Origin: Alcaligenaceae bacterium
GTDB taxonomy: Bacteria > Pseudomonadota > Gammaproteobacteria > Burkholderiales > Burkholderiaceae_B
Direction of reading: 5' to 3'
Assembly: GCA_012518515.1 (NCBI GenBank)
Contig: JAAYRZ010000159.1
Location: 1-52,977, forward strand
DNA: 52,977 bases
Below are positions 9,532-17,862 of this stretch, piece by piece (position 1 is the stretch's first letter; each line of letters opens with the position of its first letter). The translations under genes and the position numbers were made by a program. Under the pieces are notes generated by a model. That model searched no databases and was not told where the DNA came from. It saw nothing but the letters and a program-made list of their open reading frames with translations.

Positions 9532-10725
9532 CTAGCGATTGAATAACAACGGTTTAATCCCCTTTCTCAATTCCGAATTAAAAAGCAAAGCAGTTGCCAT
9601 ACCAAAAACGATTCCCCAAAATGCCGAGGCCAACCCTAGGAAGCTCATTCCCGACGCGGTCGCAATAAAGGTAAGCAAAGCAGCCTCACGGTTTTTCTTA
9701 TCCTCAACCGCTAAAACAATATTGGCATTAATCGAAGTCATCAGGGCTAGCCCTGCAAGAATAGCAACAAGTTCAGCCGGAAAAACAGCAAATAAAGTGA
9801 CAATAGCACTAGTAAAAAAAGCACCAATAATATAAAAAACGCCATTGCTAATACCGGCAATATAGCGCTTATCTGGATTGGGATGACTATCAGGACCCGT
9901 CGCAATAGCAGCGCTTATTGCCCCAAGTACAATACTTGCTGAGCCAGTTAAGGCAGTAATTGCCGAAACACCTCCCGTAACTAGCATAATAGGCCGGGAC
10001 TTCACATGGCGATACCCATCAACACGTAGAATCGCCATACCAGGTAAGTATTGACCGCTCAAACTAACTAACACCAAAGGTAAAGTTAAACTCAATAAAC
10101 TAAAAACACTAAACTCCGGCGTAATTAGTTTAGGGGTCACCCAATGCAGATTAAAGGCTTCAGTATGGACTTGCCCTGTAGTAATCACAAAAATTAGCCC
10201 AACGACAAAAACCGCAACAATACTATAACGAGAAAAATAACGTCGACCTAATAAATAAGTGCTGAGCATCAAGACCAATAAAGCAGGAGATGTACCAATC
10301 GTACTAAAAGCCGCAGCGCCAAATTGAAATAACAATCCAGCTAACATACCACCTGCCACTCCTTGGGGGATCCAGCTCATCAACTTATCAAACCGCCCAG
10401 ACAAACCAATTAGGACTATGATTAAACCGGCTACCATATGCGCCCCAACCATCTCACCCACCGTTAAGGTAGGAAAAAGTGATAATAGCAACACAGTACC
10501 TGGCACCGACCAGCCGGTCATAATCGGCATTTTAGAAAGATAGCTGAGAATAATTCCACTAATTCCCACACCAAAAGATATACCCCACACCCAACTCATC
10601 ATCATATCGGTGGAGACTCCTGCAATAGTTGCCACCTGGAAAACAATAATCAATGGTCCACAATAAGCAATAATAACTGCTAACAAACCAGCCACAACAG
10701 CAGAGAGTGAAATATCTTTAAGCAT
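9532..10725 (-). CDS. benE: BenE-family benzoate/H+ symporter-like transporter
   Basis: This 397-residue, very hydrophobic protein with about 12 membrane segments matches the BenE family of inner-membrane proton symporters, named for benzoate uptake. Family-like features include the N-terminal segment GLLAVIIAYCGPLIIVFQ and the central VTGGVSAITALTGSASIVLGAI, where glycine and small residues cluster. No aromatic catabolic genes lie nearby, so benzoate as substrate is only inherited from the family name. The RBS is weak (AAGAGAT). Its upstream region contains a hairpin with a hidden Shine-Dalgarno-like sequence, described separately. Confidence 0.82.
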   Translation of the reverse strand: MLKDISLSAVVAGLLAVIIAYCGPLIIVFQVATIAGVSTDMMMSWVWGISFGVGISGIILSYLSKMPIMTGWSVPGTVLLLSLFPTLTVGEMVGAHMVAGLIIVLIGLSGRFDKLMSWIPQGVAGGMLAGLLFQFGAAAFSTIGTSPALLVLMLSTYLLGRRYFSRYSIVAVFVVGLIFVITTGQVHTEAFNLHWVTPKLITPEFSVFSLLSLTLPLVLVSLSGQYLPGMAILRVDGYRHVKSRPIMLVTGGVSAITALTGSASIVLGAISAAIATGPDSHPNPDKRYIAGISNGVFYIIGAFFTSAIVTLFAVFPAELVAILAGLALMTSINANIVLAVEDKKNREAALLTFIATASGMSFLGLASAFWGIVFGMATALLFNSELRKGIKPLLFNR

Positions 10726-10815
10726 CGCGCTATCTCTTATTAATTATTTTTAAAAGGCTACAAAGCACATGAGCTTATATCAACCACTCTGAATGCAATG
10801 AAGCGGTTAAAATTG

Positions 10816-10831
10816 TACCTCCTTCGAGGAG
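10816..10831 (-). promoter_or_regulatory. Hairpin with Shine-Dalgarno-like sequence upstream of benE
   Basis: On the minus strand CTCCT-CGA-AGGAG forms a 5-bp hairpin (10819-10831). AAGGAGGTA, almost a full anti-16S match, is its 3' half and continuation (10816-10824). No ATG/GTG gene starts at the right distance, and benE begins about 90 bases further on. It may be a leader RNA element; function unknown. Confidence 0.35.
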
Positions 10832-10942
10832 CTAGAACTATCCGGCTTAATACCTGTTTTATAGCGTTTTTTAAACAATTTTCTTTTCAATTTACCGCTA
10901 TACTTGATGGGCTATGATTAGATTTTACAATGCAAGGAAATG

Positions 10943-11359
10943 ATGAAGATTTTTAATTTTTTATCTAGAAGTGATGCCAAAATCGTGGCTAAAAGTATCG
11001 CTAATGTATTTAAACGGGTCAATGGCGAATACGATGTAGCGTATGCGACCATTGCTCATCATTGGATTAAATACGATAAAGCCCTTCGCAATCAGGAGCC
11101 ATTAACGATGGCCGCCAATAATCAGCTGCCTAATTTAGCTATGTTGGCGGTAGCAGAGATTAATGCATTGACTGCTCGGCGTAATACGCCCTTTGAAAAA
11201 AGCAAAAATGCACATTATGAACAAATTATTGTTTATTTAAAAAAACAAAAAATTCCACATCAATATATTGATGGAGATAATTCTAAGGCATCTAGAGATG
11301 CGGCAAAGGCGATAAAAAACTATTTGAAGAAAATCGATAGTAATTCCACGGCGAACTAA
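10943..11359 (+). CDS. Hypothetical cytosolic protein, 138 aa
   Basis: I do not recognise this protein. It has no signal peptide or membrane segment, is basic overall, and looks mostly helical. Notable are an N-terminal segment beginning MKIFNFLSRSDAK, a central run AMLAVAEINALTARRN and a lysine-rich C-terminal helix. The start is the second of two tandem ATG codons: AAGGA lies five bases before it but only two before the first. It is divergent from benE and converges on azlD with a four-base overlap of stop regions, so the two transcripts are antisense at their ends. It is likely a real gene because of its clean RBS and uninterrupted frame. Confidence 0.6.
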   Translation: MKIFNFLSRSDAKIVAKSIANVFKRVNGEYDVAYATIAHHWIKYDKALRNQEPLTMAANNQLPNLAMLAVAEINALTARRNTPFEKSKNAHYEQIIVYLKKQKIPHQYIDGDNSKASRDAAKAIKNYLKKIDSNSTAN

Positions 11360-11670
11360 GCGATGAAATAACGCACTAAAGCGGCCATTACAAAACCTGA
11401 GGTAATTGCAATTAATGGTCTCTTGACCACCAGAATCAAGACTAAGGTTGTCAACAAAGCTAAACGAGCACCAAGATCGCCTTCAACAGCCACAGGGGCT
11501 AGTACAGCAATCAGGACCGAACCAGACATGGCACCAATAAAACGTCGTACGCCGTCACTGATCGGAACAAATGACATAATAAACACGCCACCCCAACGAG
11601 TAATCAGTGACACGACTGTCATGATAAAAACAATCAATAGAGGATTGGCAGTACTGATTTCCCAACTCAT
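11356..11670 (-). CDS. azlD: AzlD-family branched-chain amino acid exporter, small subunit
   Basis: AzlD is the small membrane subunit of the AzlCD (LIV-E) exporter of branched-chain amino acids and analogues. The 104-residue product is almost entirely hydrophobic, with about four membrane segments and the family-typical TRWGGVFIM and FIGAMSGSVLIAVLAP stretches. Its ATG overlaps the azlC stop as ATGA, which points to translational coupling. It is the last gene of a probable zapE-trpS-azlC-azlD transcription unit. Confidence 0.85.
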   Translation of the reverse strand: MSWEISTANPLLIVFIMTVVSLITRWGGVFIMSFVPISDGVRRFIGAMSGSVLIAVLAPVAVEGDLGARLALLTTLVLILVVKRPLIAITSGFVMAALVRYFIA

Positions 11671-12371
11671 CTCTTAGCCTTCTCTTTCCATAGCACACCT
11701 ACTAAACCACCAGCCAGTGCACCTACAACCACATGCATATTTTCTGGCAAATACAAATAAGCAAGGATGGCAACGAGTGCTGCCACTATCCAAATACAAA
11801 CGATACGGAAGTTTTTGGGCCCACTCATTACCATCGTCAGCAGAAAGCAGGCCATCACCATATCCAGTCCTAAGGCTCGCGGATTTTGTATTAAATAACC
11901 AAAATAAATTCCAAGCCAACTACCGATAACCCACATCGACCACAAGGCTAAACCACCCCCAACGATATCAGCTAGGCCTGACTTACCTTCTTGATACTTA
12001 TTGAGTGCTTTAGCCCAATTAGCATCAGAATTTACTAACAAATAAGTATAGCGTCTAGCAGGAGGAACATCTTTTAGCCAAGGATATAACGATGCCCCCA
12101 TCAATATATGACGTGCATTAATAAAAAACACCGTCACGATCAAGGGGATAAAAGAAATTTGCTCACCCCACAACTCAAGGGTCGCAAATTGAGCGGCACC
12201 ACCAAACACCAGAAAACTCATCAAAACCGTACTAAAACCATCTAGACCAGTTTGTATGGATGCCAGACCAAAAGCCACACCAAAAATTGCTACAAAAATG
12301 GAGATAGGTAGCATTTCTTTAAATGCTACCCAGATTTCCTGCTTAGTCAATTCACTATGATTTTTGACCAT
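11667..12371 (-). CDS. azlC: AzlC-family branched-chain amino acid exporter, large subunit
   Basis: AzlC is the large integral-membrane subunit of AzlCD exporters. The 234-residue product carries the family signature in its N-terminal half (PISIFVAIFGVAFGLAS, then VFGGAAQFATLELWG and FFINARHILMGASLYPWLK). It starts 20 bp after the trpS stop, so it is probably co-transcribed with trpS. An exporter next to an aminoacyl-tRNA synthetase may reflect amino-acid homeostasis, but that is only suggested by position. The substrate specificity (BCAA versus other amino acids) cannot be read from sequence. Confidence 0.88.
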   Translation of the reverse strand: MVKNHSELTKQEIWVAFKEMLPISIFVAIFGVAFGLASIQTGLDGFSTVLMSFLVFGGAAQFATLELWGEQISFIPLIVTVFFINARHILMGASLYPWLKDVPPARRYTYLLVNSDANWAKALNKYQEGKSGLADIVGGGLALWSMWVIGSWLGIYFGYLIQNPRALGLDMVMACFLLTMVMSGPKNFRIVCIWIVAALVAILAYLYLPENMHVVVGALAGGLVGVLWKEKAKR

Positions 12372-12391
12372 GATGAGTCCGCAAGATAAGA

Positions 12392-13786
12392 TTAATCGGC
12401 GCTAAACAAAGCCAGTTGATTTAATAACTTCGCCTTCCACAACTCTGCACCGCTTTCAGCTTCATCGACAGCAATAGCCACCAAATGATCATTAAGCGAT
12501 AAATGATAAACCCCATCAATCAACTCAAACTGAATGTCTGCAGGATTGCTTTGCAAGGCCTTGATTTCCTGACCGGCAATTTTGGGATTAGGAAAAGACA
12601 CAGAACGCAAGATCTCCTCACCTTCAGTGCTCATTAGGCGAAACATAAACTGGCCTGTATCATCCTTAAAGCTAATAAAGCGTGGTGTTTTAGCTGATTT
12701 CTTGGATGTTTTTTCAGTAGACTTTTGATTACTATCAGTACTGATCGCATGAAAGCGTCTCAAACCTACCGCTTGACGAATTTCTTGTATAAAGGGTTGA
12801 GAAATTTTTCTAGCCTTTTCAGCGCCCTGTAACAAGACATCTTCAATTAACTCAGGCTTAGCCATTAATTCCACATAGCGTTCACGCATTGGTGCAATAA
12901 TAGCTTCCAACTCCTCAGTGAGCATTTTCTTGGCCTCACCCCAAGCTAACCCTTCACGCAACTCTTGGGCAAAAGCATCTGCTTTTGCAGGCTCAACAAA
13001 AGCACGGTAAATAGCAAAAAGATTAGAATCATCTGGATTTTTAGCTTCACCAGGTAGTTTAGAGTCAGTCTTGATTTGCGCAATAGCTTGTTGTAAGTCC
13101 TTAGCGGTTCCCTCAAAAAGTGGAATCGTATTATTGTAGCTCTTGGACATTTTTCTACCATCAAGCCCTGGCAAGGTCGCTACTTCTTCATCCACTTGAG
13201 CTTCCGGCAAAACAAAATACTCATGACCTTGACCATAGTGGTAATTAAAGCGTTGGGCAATATCACGTGCCATCTCAAGGTGTTGAATTTGATCTGCACC
13301 CACAGGTACCTTATGGGCATTAAACATAAGAATATCCGCTGCCATCAAAATAGGATAGGAGTACAAGCCCATCGTGACCCCATCATCAGGCTCTACACCA
13401 GCAGCTTCATTAGCATCCAAACTGGCTTTATAAGCATGGGCACGATTCATCACCCCCTTAGGTGTGGAGCATGTAAGAATCCATGACAATTCGGGAATTT
13501 CTGGGATATCAGATTGACGATAAAAAGTCACTCTTTCCGTATCTAGGCCTGCAGCCAACCAAGTAGCAGCAATTTCCAGACGCGAGCGCTCAACACGCGC
13601 CGCATCATCACACTTAATCAAGGCATGGTAATCCGCTAAAAAGAAAAAAGCATCCACATTTTCCTGATTGCTCATTTCAATCGCTGGGCGAATGGCGCCT
13701 GCGTAATTACCTAAGTGAGGTGTACCTGATGTAGTCACACCGGTTAATACTCGTTGGACTTTGCTTTGCGTTGGCTTAGCATTCAT
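12392..13786 (-). CDS. trpS: Tryptophanyl-tRNA synthetase with C-terminal UPF0339-like extension
   Basis: TrpS charges tRNA-Trp. The class I catalytic core carries a HIGH-like motif H24-L-G-N27 and KMSKS at 212-216. The core ends near residue 345, close to the normal bacterial length of 330-350. A serine/lysine-rich linker (about 346-368) then leads to an extra domain at 369-464. That domain, with FISFKDDTGQFMFRLMSTEG, resembles the DUF1508/UPF0339 (YegP) fold. Extended TrpS proteins are, to my knowledge, common in Burkholderiales; the role of the extra domain is unknown to me. It lies 29 bp downstream of zapE and 20 bp upstream of azlC. Confidence 0.92.
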   Translation of the reverse strand: MNAKPTQSKVQRVLTGVTTSGTPHLGNYAGAIRPAIEMSNQENVDAFFFLADYHALIKCDDAARVERSRLEIAATWLAAGLDTERVTFYRQSDIPEIPELSWILTCSTPKGVMNRAHAYKASLDANEAAGVEPDDGVTMGLYSYPILMAADILMFNAHKVPVGADQIQHLEMARDIAQRFNYHYGQGHEYFVLPEAQVDEEVATLPGLDGRKMSKSYNNTIPLFEGTAKDLQQAIAQIKTDSKLPGEAKNPDDSNLFAIYRAFVEPAKADAFAQELREGLAWGEAKKMLTEELEAIIAPMRERYVELMAKPELIEDVLLQGAEKARKISQPFIQEIRQAVGLRRFHAISTDSNQKSTEKTSKKSAKTPRFISFKDDTGQFMFRLMSTEGEEILRSVSFPNPKIAGQEIKALQSNPADIQFELIDGVYHLSLNDHLVAIAVDEAESGAELWKAKLLNQLALFSAD

Positions 13787-13815
13787 TGGATGACACTCCG
13801 TTAATTTAATTTCAA

Positions 13816-14907
13816 TTAAAGTTTTACATAAGAGCGACGCGCTTTTTGCATATACTCTTTAGACTGCATTTCTGTAATTCGTGATTCTGTACGGAAAAAC
13901 TCATTGGACAAAACTCCCTCAGTGTAGAGCTCAGCCGCTTGCACTTCAGCACTCATGACAAGTTTGACATTATAGTCATAAAGAACGTCAATTAACCAAG
14001 TAAAACGACGTGCAGGCGACGCTTGTGAAGCTGACATTTTGGGTACATCAGAGAGAAAAATCGTCTCGAAACGAGTGGCTAACTCTAAAAAGTCATTTTG
14101 TGAACGATTATCTTCACATAATGTTTTAAAGTCAAACCAGGCAACACTATCCGCCACACCTAATGCTTTCATCGGACGATTTTCAACTGTTAATTCTTGT
14201 GGTTGTAACTCTTGACCACTGACCTCTTTGTACAGTGACTGCATCGCTTGTTGATTTTCTTGTGTTAAAGGCTGATAGTAAAGCTGCACTTGCTCAAGCG
14301 TACGACGACGATAGTCAATACCACTATCAACATTAAGAACATCCATTTTCTTTTTGATTAGTTCAATCGCAGGCAAAATACGTTCTCTATGCAAACCATC
14401 TGGATATAAAGTAGAAGGTTCATAATTCGACGTCATAACAAAAGTACAGCCATATTCAAAAAGTCTTTCTAATAATCGATGTAGAATCATCGCATCAGCA
14501 ATATCTGATACATGGAACTCATCAAAGCAAATCAGACGATACTTTTCTGCCGTACGCTTAGCTACTACATCTAGAGGATCCTCAGTGCCTTTAATTGCCT
14601 GCATCTGCTGATGAATACTACGCATAAACTCATGAAAGTGAATACGTACTTTACGCTTATAAGGTAGATAATTATAAAAAGAATCCATCAGGAAGCTTTT
14701 ACCACGACCTACACCACCCCACATATACACGCCTTTAGGCACATCAGGTCGATTAATCATTCGCTTAAAGAAACCACTGCGCTGATCCTTAAAATCTATT
14801 AACTCCTCAAACAGATCCTGTAAACGATGAATTGCTTTTTCCTGAGCTTCATCAGCTACATAGTTTTTTTCAGCTAAGGCCTTACGATAATGATGAACAA
14901 CATTCAT
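13816..14907 (-). CDS. zapE: Cell division protein ZapE (AFG1-like ATPase)
   Basis: ZapE is an AAA-type ATPase that associates with FtsZ and destabilises Z-rings, and is homologous to mitochondrial AFG1/LACE1. The 363-residue product has Walker A GGVGRGKS at 64-71 and Walker B with adjacent ICFDEFHVSD, D129 and E130. The length is typical. The gene follows lpdA after a terminator, an order seen in other Burkholderiales. There is no clear Shine-Dalgarno sequence before its ATG. It is the first gene of a probable unit with trpS and azlCD. Confidence 0.9.
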   Translation of the reverse strand: MNVVHHYRKALAEKNYVADEAQEKAIHRLQDLFEELIDFKDQRSGFFKRMINRPDVPKGVYMWGGVGRGKSFLMDSFYNYLPYKRKVRIHFHEFMRSIHQQMQAIKGTEDPLDVVAKRTAEKYRLICFDEFHVSDIADAMILHRLLERLFEYGCTFVMTSNYEPSTLYPDGLHRERILPAIELIKKKMDVLNVDSGIDYRRRTLEQVQLYYQPLTQENQQAMQSLYKEVSGQELQPQELTVENRPMKALGVADSVAWFDFKTLCEDNRSQNDFLELATRFETIFLSDVPKMSASQASPARRFTWLIDVLYDYNVKLVMSAEVQAAELYTEGVLSNEFFRTESRITEMQSKEYMQKARRSYVKL

Positions 14908-14929
14908 AAATTATGCTTTAAAAATAAAA

Positions 14930-14966
14930 AAGTGCCCTAATCAAGCTCACTTAATATAGGGCACTT
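14930..14966 (-). terminator. Rho-independent terminator of the odhA-odhB-lpdA operon
   Basis: Read on the minus strand, a 10-bp stem (14957-14966 with 14930-14939) is followed by a T-rich run corresponding to 14919-14929. It sits between lpdA and zapE and separates the two transcription units. Confidence 0.8.
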
Positions 14967-15035
14967 ATTGCACATGGTGTTTGCACTGTATTCAACTAGT
15001 TGCTCACACCGACTTGCGACATTTTAGCCTAACGA

Positions 15036-16466
15036 TTAGAAGTTCAAGCTACGCTTATCAACCCCAAGGGCTGCTTCTTTTAGTGCTTCAGATAGCGTTG
15101 GATGAGCATGACAAATACGTCCGATATCTTCGGCTGCACCCTTGAACTCCATGATAGCAACCGCTTCAGCAATCAACTCGGAAGCCAATGGACCAATAAT
15201 ATGTACGCCTAAAACTTCGTCTGTATCAGCACAAGCCAACACCTTAACAAAACCGCTAGTATCACCTAGGGCACGCGCACGACCGTTAGCCAAGAATGGG
15301 AACTGACCAGCTTTGTACTTCTTGCCTTCTTCCTTGAGTTGTTGCTCTGTCTTACCAACCCAAGAAATTTCTGGAGAAGTATATAGTACGTTAGGAATCG
15401 TATTGTAATTAACCTGACCATGCTCACCGGCAATACGCTCAGCAACAGCAACACCCTCAGACTCTGCTTTATGAGCAAGCATCGGACCACGCACTACATC
15501 ACCCACGGCCCAGACATTAGCTAGGTTAGTACGGCACTGTTCGTCCACCTCAATAAAGCCTCGTTCATCAAGCTTTAGCCCAACCGCTTCAGAATTTAAA
15601 CCAGCCGTTGTAGGTACTCGTCCAATAGACACAATTAACTTGTCGACTTCAAGAGTTTGCGCTTCACCCTTGGCGTTTTCGTAGTTAATGGTTAATTGCT
15701 TGGCTGTCTTCTTAATATCACCAACCTTGGCACCAACTTCGATTTTCAAACCTTGTTTGGCATACAATTTAGCTGCTTCTTTGGCAACGCCCTCATCAGC
15801 AACTGCTAAAAACTTAGGCATCGCTTCAAGAACAGTAACCTCAGCACCCAAACGACGCCATACACTACCTAGCTCTAAACCAATCACCCCTGCTCCAATC
15901 ACGCCTAAACGCTTTGGCACAGCTGGAATATCAAGAGCACCCGTATTGGATAAAACCTGTTTTTCATCAAACTCAAGACCAGGTAAAGCACGCGGCTCTG
16001 AGCCTGTTGCTACAATCACATGCTCAGCGGTGATGTTAGCTTTGTCCTTACCATCAACAGCAATCTTGTAATGCCCACTCTCAGCTTTACCAGTAAAAGA
16101 AGCAAGTCCAGAGAAAAACTCTACTTTATTCTTTTTAAACAAGAACAAAATACCATCGTTATTTTGTTGGACTACTGTGTTTTTACGAGCTAAAAACTGA
16201 TCAATTTTCAATTTAACGGAAGAAACCTCAATCCCGTGCTCTTTAAAACCTTCTTTAGCATGTTCAAAATGCTCAGAAGATTGAAGTAATGCTTTAGATG
16301 GAATACAACCTACGTTAGTACATGTACCACCCGGCTTAGCTTTACCGTTATCGTCAACCCAAGCATCAATACAAGCAACTTTTTTGCCCAACTGAGCTGC
16401 ACGAATTGCCGCAATATAACCACCAGGGCCGGCACCAATAACAACTACATCAAACTCTTTACTCAT
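15036..16466 (-). CDS. lpdA: Dihydrolipoamide dehydrogenase (E3 of 2-oxoglutarate dehydrogenase)
   Basis: This flavoprotein reoxidises the dihydrolipoyl group of E2 with NAD+. The 476-residue product has an N-terminal FAD-binding GAGPGG at 11-16 and the redox-active disulfide pair C49/C54 in GGTCTNVGCIPS. A second dinucleotide motif, GVIGAGVIG, lies in the middle, and the catalytic His-Glu dyad is in the C-terminal HAHPTLSEA. TAGGAATGG gives a good RBS. It is the third gene of odhA-odhB-lpdA and is separated from odhB by 82 bp containing a hairpin. No lipoyl domain is fused to it, so this is the OGDH-type E3. Confidence 0.95.
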   Translation of the reverse strand: MSKEFDVVVIGAGPGGYIAAIRAAQLGKKVACIDAWVDDNGKAKPGGTCTNVGCIPSKALLQSSEHFEHAKEGFKEHGIEVSSVKLKIDQFLARKNTVVQQNNDGILFLFKKNKVEFFSGLASFTGKAESGHYKIAVDGKDKANITAEHVIVATGSEPRALPGLEFDEKQVLSNTGALDIPAVPKRLGVIGAGVIGLELGSVWRRLGAEVTVLEAMPKFLAVADEGVAKEAAKLYAKQGLKIEVGAKVGDIKKTAKQLTINYENAKGEAQTLEVDKLIVSIGRVPTTAGLNSEAVGLKLDERGFIEVDEQCRTNLANVWAVGDVVRGPMLAHKAESEGVAVAERIAGEHGQVNYNTIPNVLYTSPEISWVGKTEQQLKEEGKKYKAGQFPFLANGRARALGDTSGFVKVLACADTDEVLGVHIIGPLASELIAEAVAIMEFKGAAEDIGRICHAHPTLSEALKEAALGVDKRSLNF

Positions 16467-16493
16467 TATCCATTCCTAATATATTGAACCGAG

Positions 16494-16528
16494 AACGCCC
16501 CGAAAGCAAAGAAGCTTAAAGGGGCGTT
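16494..16528 (-). repeat. Intercistronic hairpin between odhB and lpdA
   Basis: Arms of eight bases (AACGCCCC at 16494-16501, GGGGCGTT at 16521-16528) enclose a smaller AAGC/GCTT stem. No T-run follows on the minus strand, so it looks more like an mRNA-processing or stability element than a terminator. Confidence 0.6.
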
Positions 16529-16548
16529 TGATCATTGATAACTACAGT

Positions 16549-17736
16549 TTACAGGTCTAACAGTAAACGAGCAGGATCCTCTAGCGCATCCTTCATCGCT
16601 ACTAAACCTAACACAGCCTCACGACCATCAATTAGGCGGTGGTCATAAGAAAGAGCCAAGTAGTTCATCGGGCGGATAACGATTTCACCGTTTTCAACAA
16701 CTGGACGCTCTTTAGTTGCGTGAACACCTAAAATTGCTGACTGTGGCGGGTTAATGATTGGAGTAGACATCATTGAACCAAACACACCGCCATTAGAGAT
16801 AGAGAAAGTACCGCCAGTTAGCTCTTCGATACTTAAACGACCTTCACGAGCCTTAGCACCGTACTCAGCAATCGTTTTTTCAATTTCGGCTAAAGATAAC
16901 TGATCCGCATTACGCACAACAGGTACAACCAAACCACGCGGTGAGCTAACAGCAACTCCGATATCGAAGTAACCGTGGTAAACGATATCGTTACCATCAA
17001 TAGATGCATTTAATAGTGGGTATCTCTTCAGAGCGGCAACTGCTGCTTTGATGAAGAAAGACATAAAGCCTAATCTTACGCCATGCTCTTTTTCAAACTG
17101 ATCTCTGTACTTAGCACGTAAGTCCATGACTGGTTTCATATTAACTTCGTTAAACGTAGTTAAAATTGCATTCTCTTGCTGAGACTGCAATAAACGCTCA
17201 GCAACACGCGCACGTAAACGAGTCATCGGTACACGTTGCTCAGGACGACCATCTAAAGACTGAGCAATTTCAACCGGCGCAGCTGCTGGAGTTGATTTTT
17301 GAGCTGCCTGTGCATCAGCCTTGGTCACACGACCGTCTTTGCCAGAACCTGCTACATCTGAAGCGCCTAAGCCCTTTTCAGAAAGAATTTTGGCTGCAGC
17401 AGGAGAAGCTACATCACCTTTATCTGCGGCAGCAGTAGCAGCTGGAGCTGCCTCAGCCTGAGCTTCTTCTGCAGGAGCAGCTGCAGACGCAGTCGCAGCA
17501 GTATCAATTTTTGCAAGTAACTGCTCTGACTCTACGTTTTCACCACCCTCTACGATGATCTCGACTAGGACACCATCAGCAGGCGATGGCACTTCCATGA
17601 TCACTTTGTCAGTTTCAATTTCGATAAGAGTTTCATCTTGAGAAACTGCCTCACCGATCTGCTTATTCCACTCCATCAGAGTACCTTCTGAGACGGATTC
17701 TGAAAACTGAGGTACTTTAACTTCTACGATTGACAT
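16549..17736 (-). CDS. odhB: Dihydrolipoamide succinyltransferase (E2 of 2-oxoglutarate dehydrogenase)
   Basis: OdhB (SucB) forms the 24-mer core that transfers succinyl groups to CoA. The 395-residue product has one lipoyl domain, with K44 in ETDKV as the lipoylated lysine. An Ala/Glu-rich linker follows, then a peripheral subunit-binding domain around residues 110-145 and the catalytic domain. The catalytic motif HRLIDGR places H366 and D370 in the active site. The RBS AAGGAAC is clear. It lies between odhA and lpdA, which confirms the 2-oxoglutarate rather than pyruvate complex. Confidence 0.95.
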   Translation of the reverse strand: MSIVEVKVPQFSESVSEGTLMEWNKQIGEAVSQDETLIEIETDKVIMEVPSPADGVLVEIIVEGGENVESEQLLAKIDTAATASAAAPAEEAQAEAAPAATAAADKGDVASPAAAKILSEKGLGASDVAGSGKDGRVTKADAQAAQKSTPAAAPVEIAQSLDGRPEQRVPMTRLRARVAERLLQSQQENAILTTFNEVNMKPVMDLRAKYRDQFEKEHGVRLGFMSFFIKAAVAALKRYPLLNASIDGNDIVYHGYFDIGVAVSSPRGLVVPVVRNADQLSLAEIEKTIAEYGAKAREGRLSIEELTGGTFSISNGGVFGSMMSTPIINPPQSAILGVHATKERPVVENGEIVIRPMNYLALSYDHRLIDGREAVLGLVAMKDALEDPARLLLDL

Positions 17737-17801
17737 AATTTTGTTCCTTTAAGCTTTTGTTAGTAACTTGGATATTGCGCTATTTTAATTTTTAAACCCT
17801 A

Positions 17802-17855
17802 AACAGGTCTAGAAACCCTTGCTATATGGATGAGTAAAGAATTTCAAGACCTGTT
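17802..17855 (-). repeat. Intercistronic hairpin between odhA and odhB
   Basis: AACAGGTCT at 17802-17810 pairs with AGACCTGTT at 17847-17855. After one A-A mismatch, GAAA/TTTC extends the stem to 13 pairs, around a loop of about 26 bases. It lies directly after the odhA stop and lacks a T-run. Confidence 0.6.
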
Positions 17856-17862
17856 CCGGATG

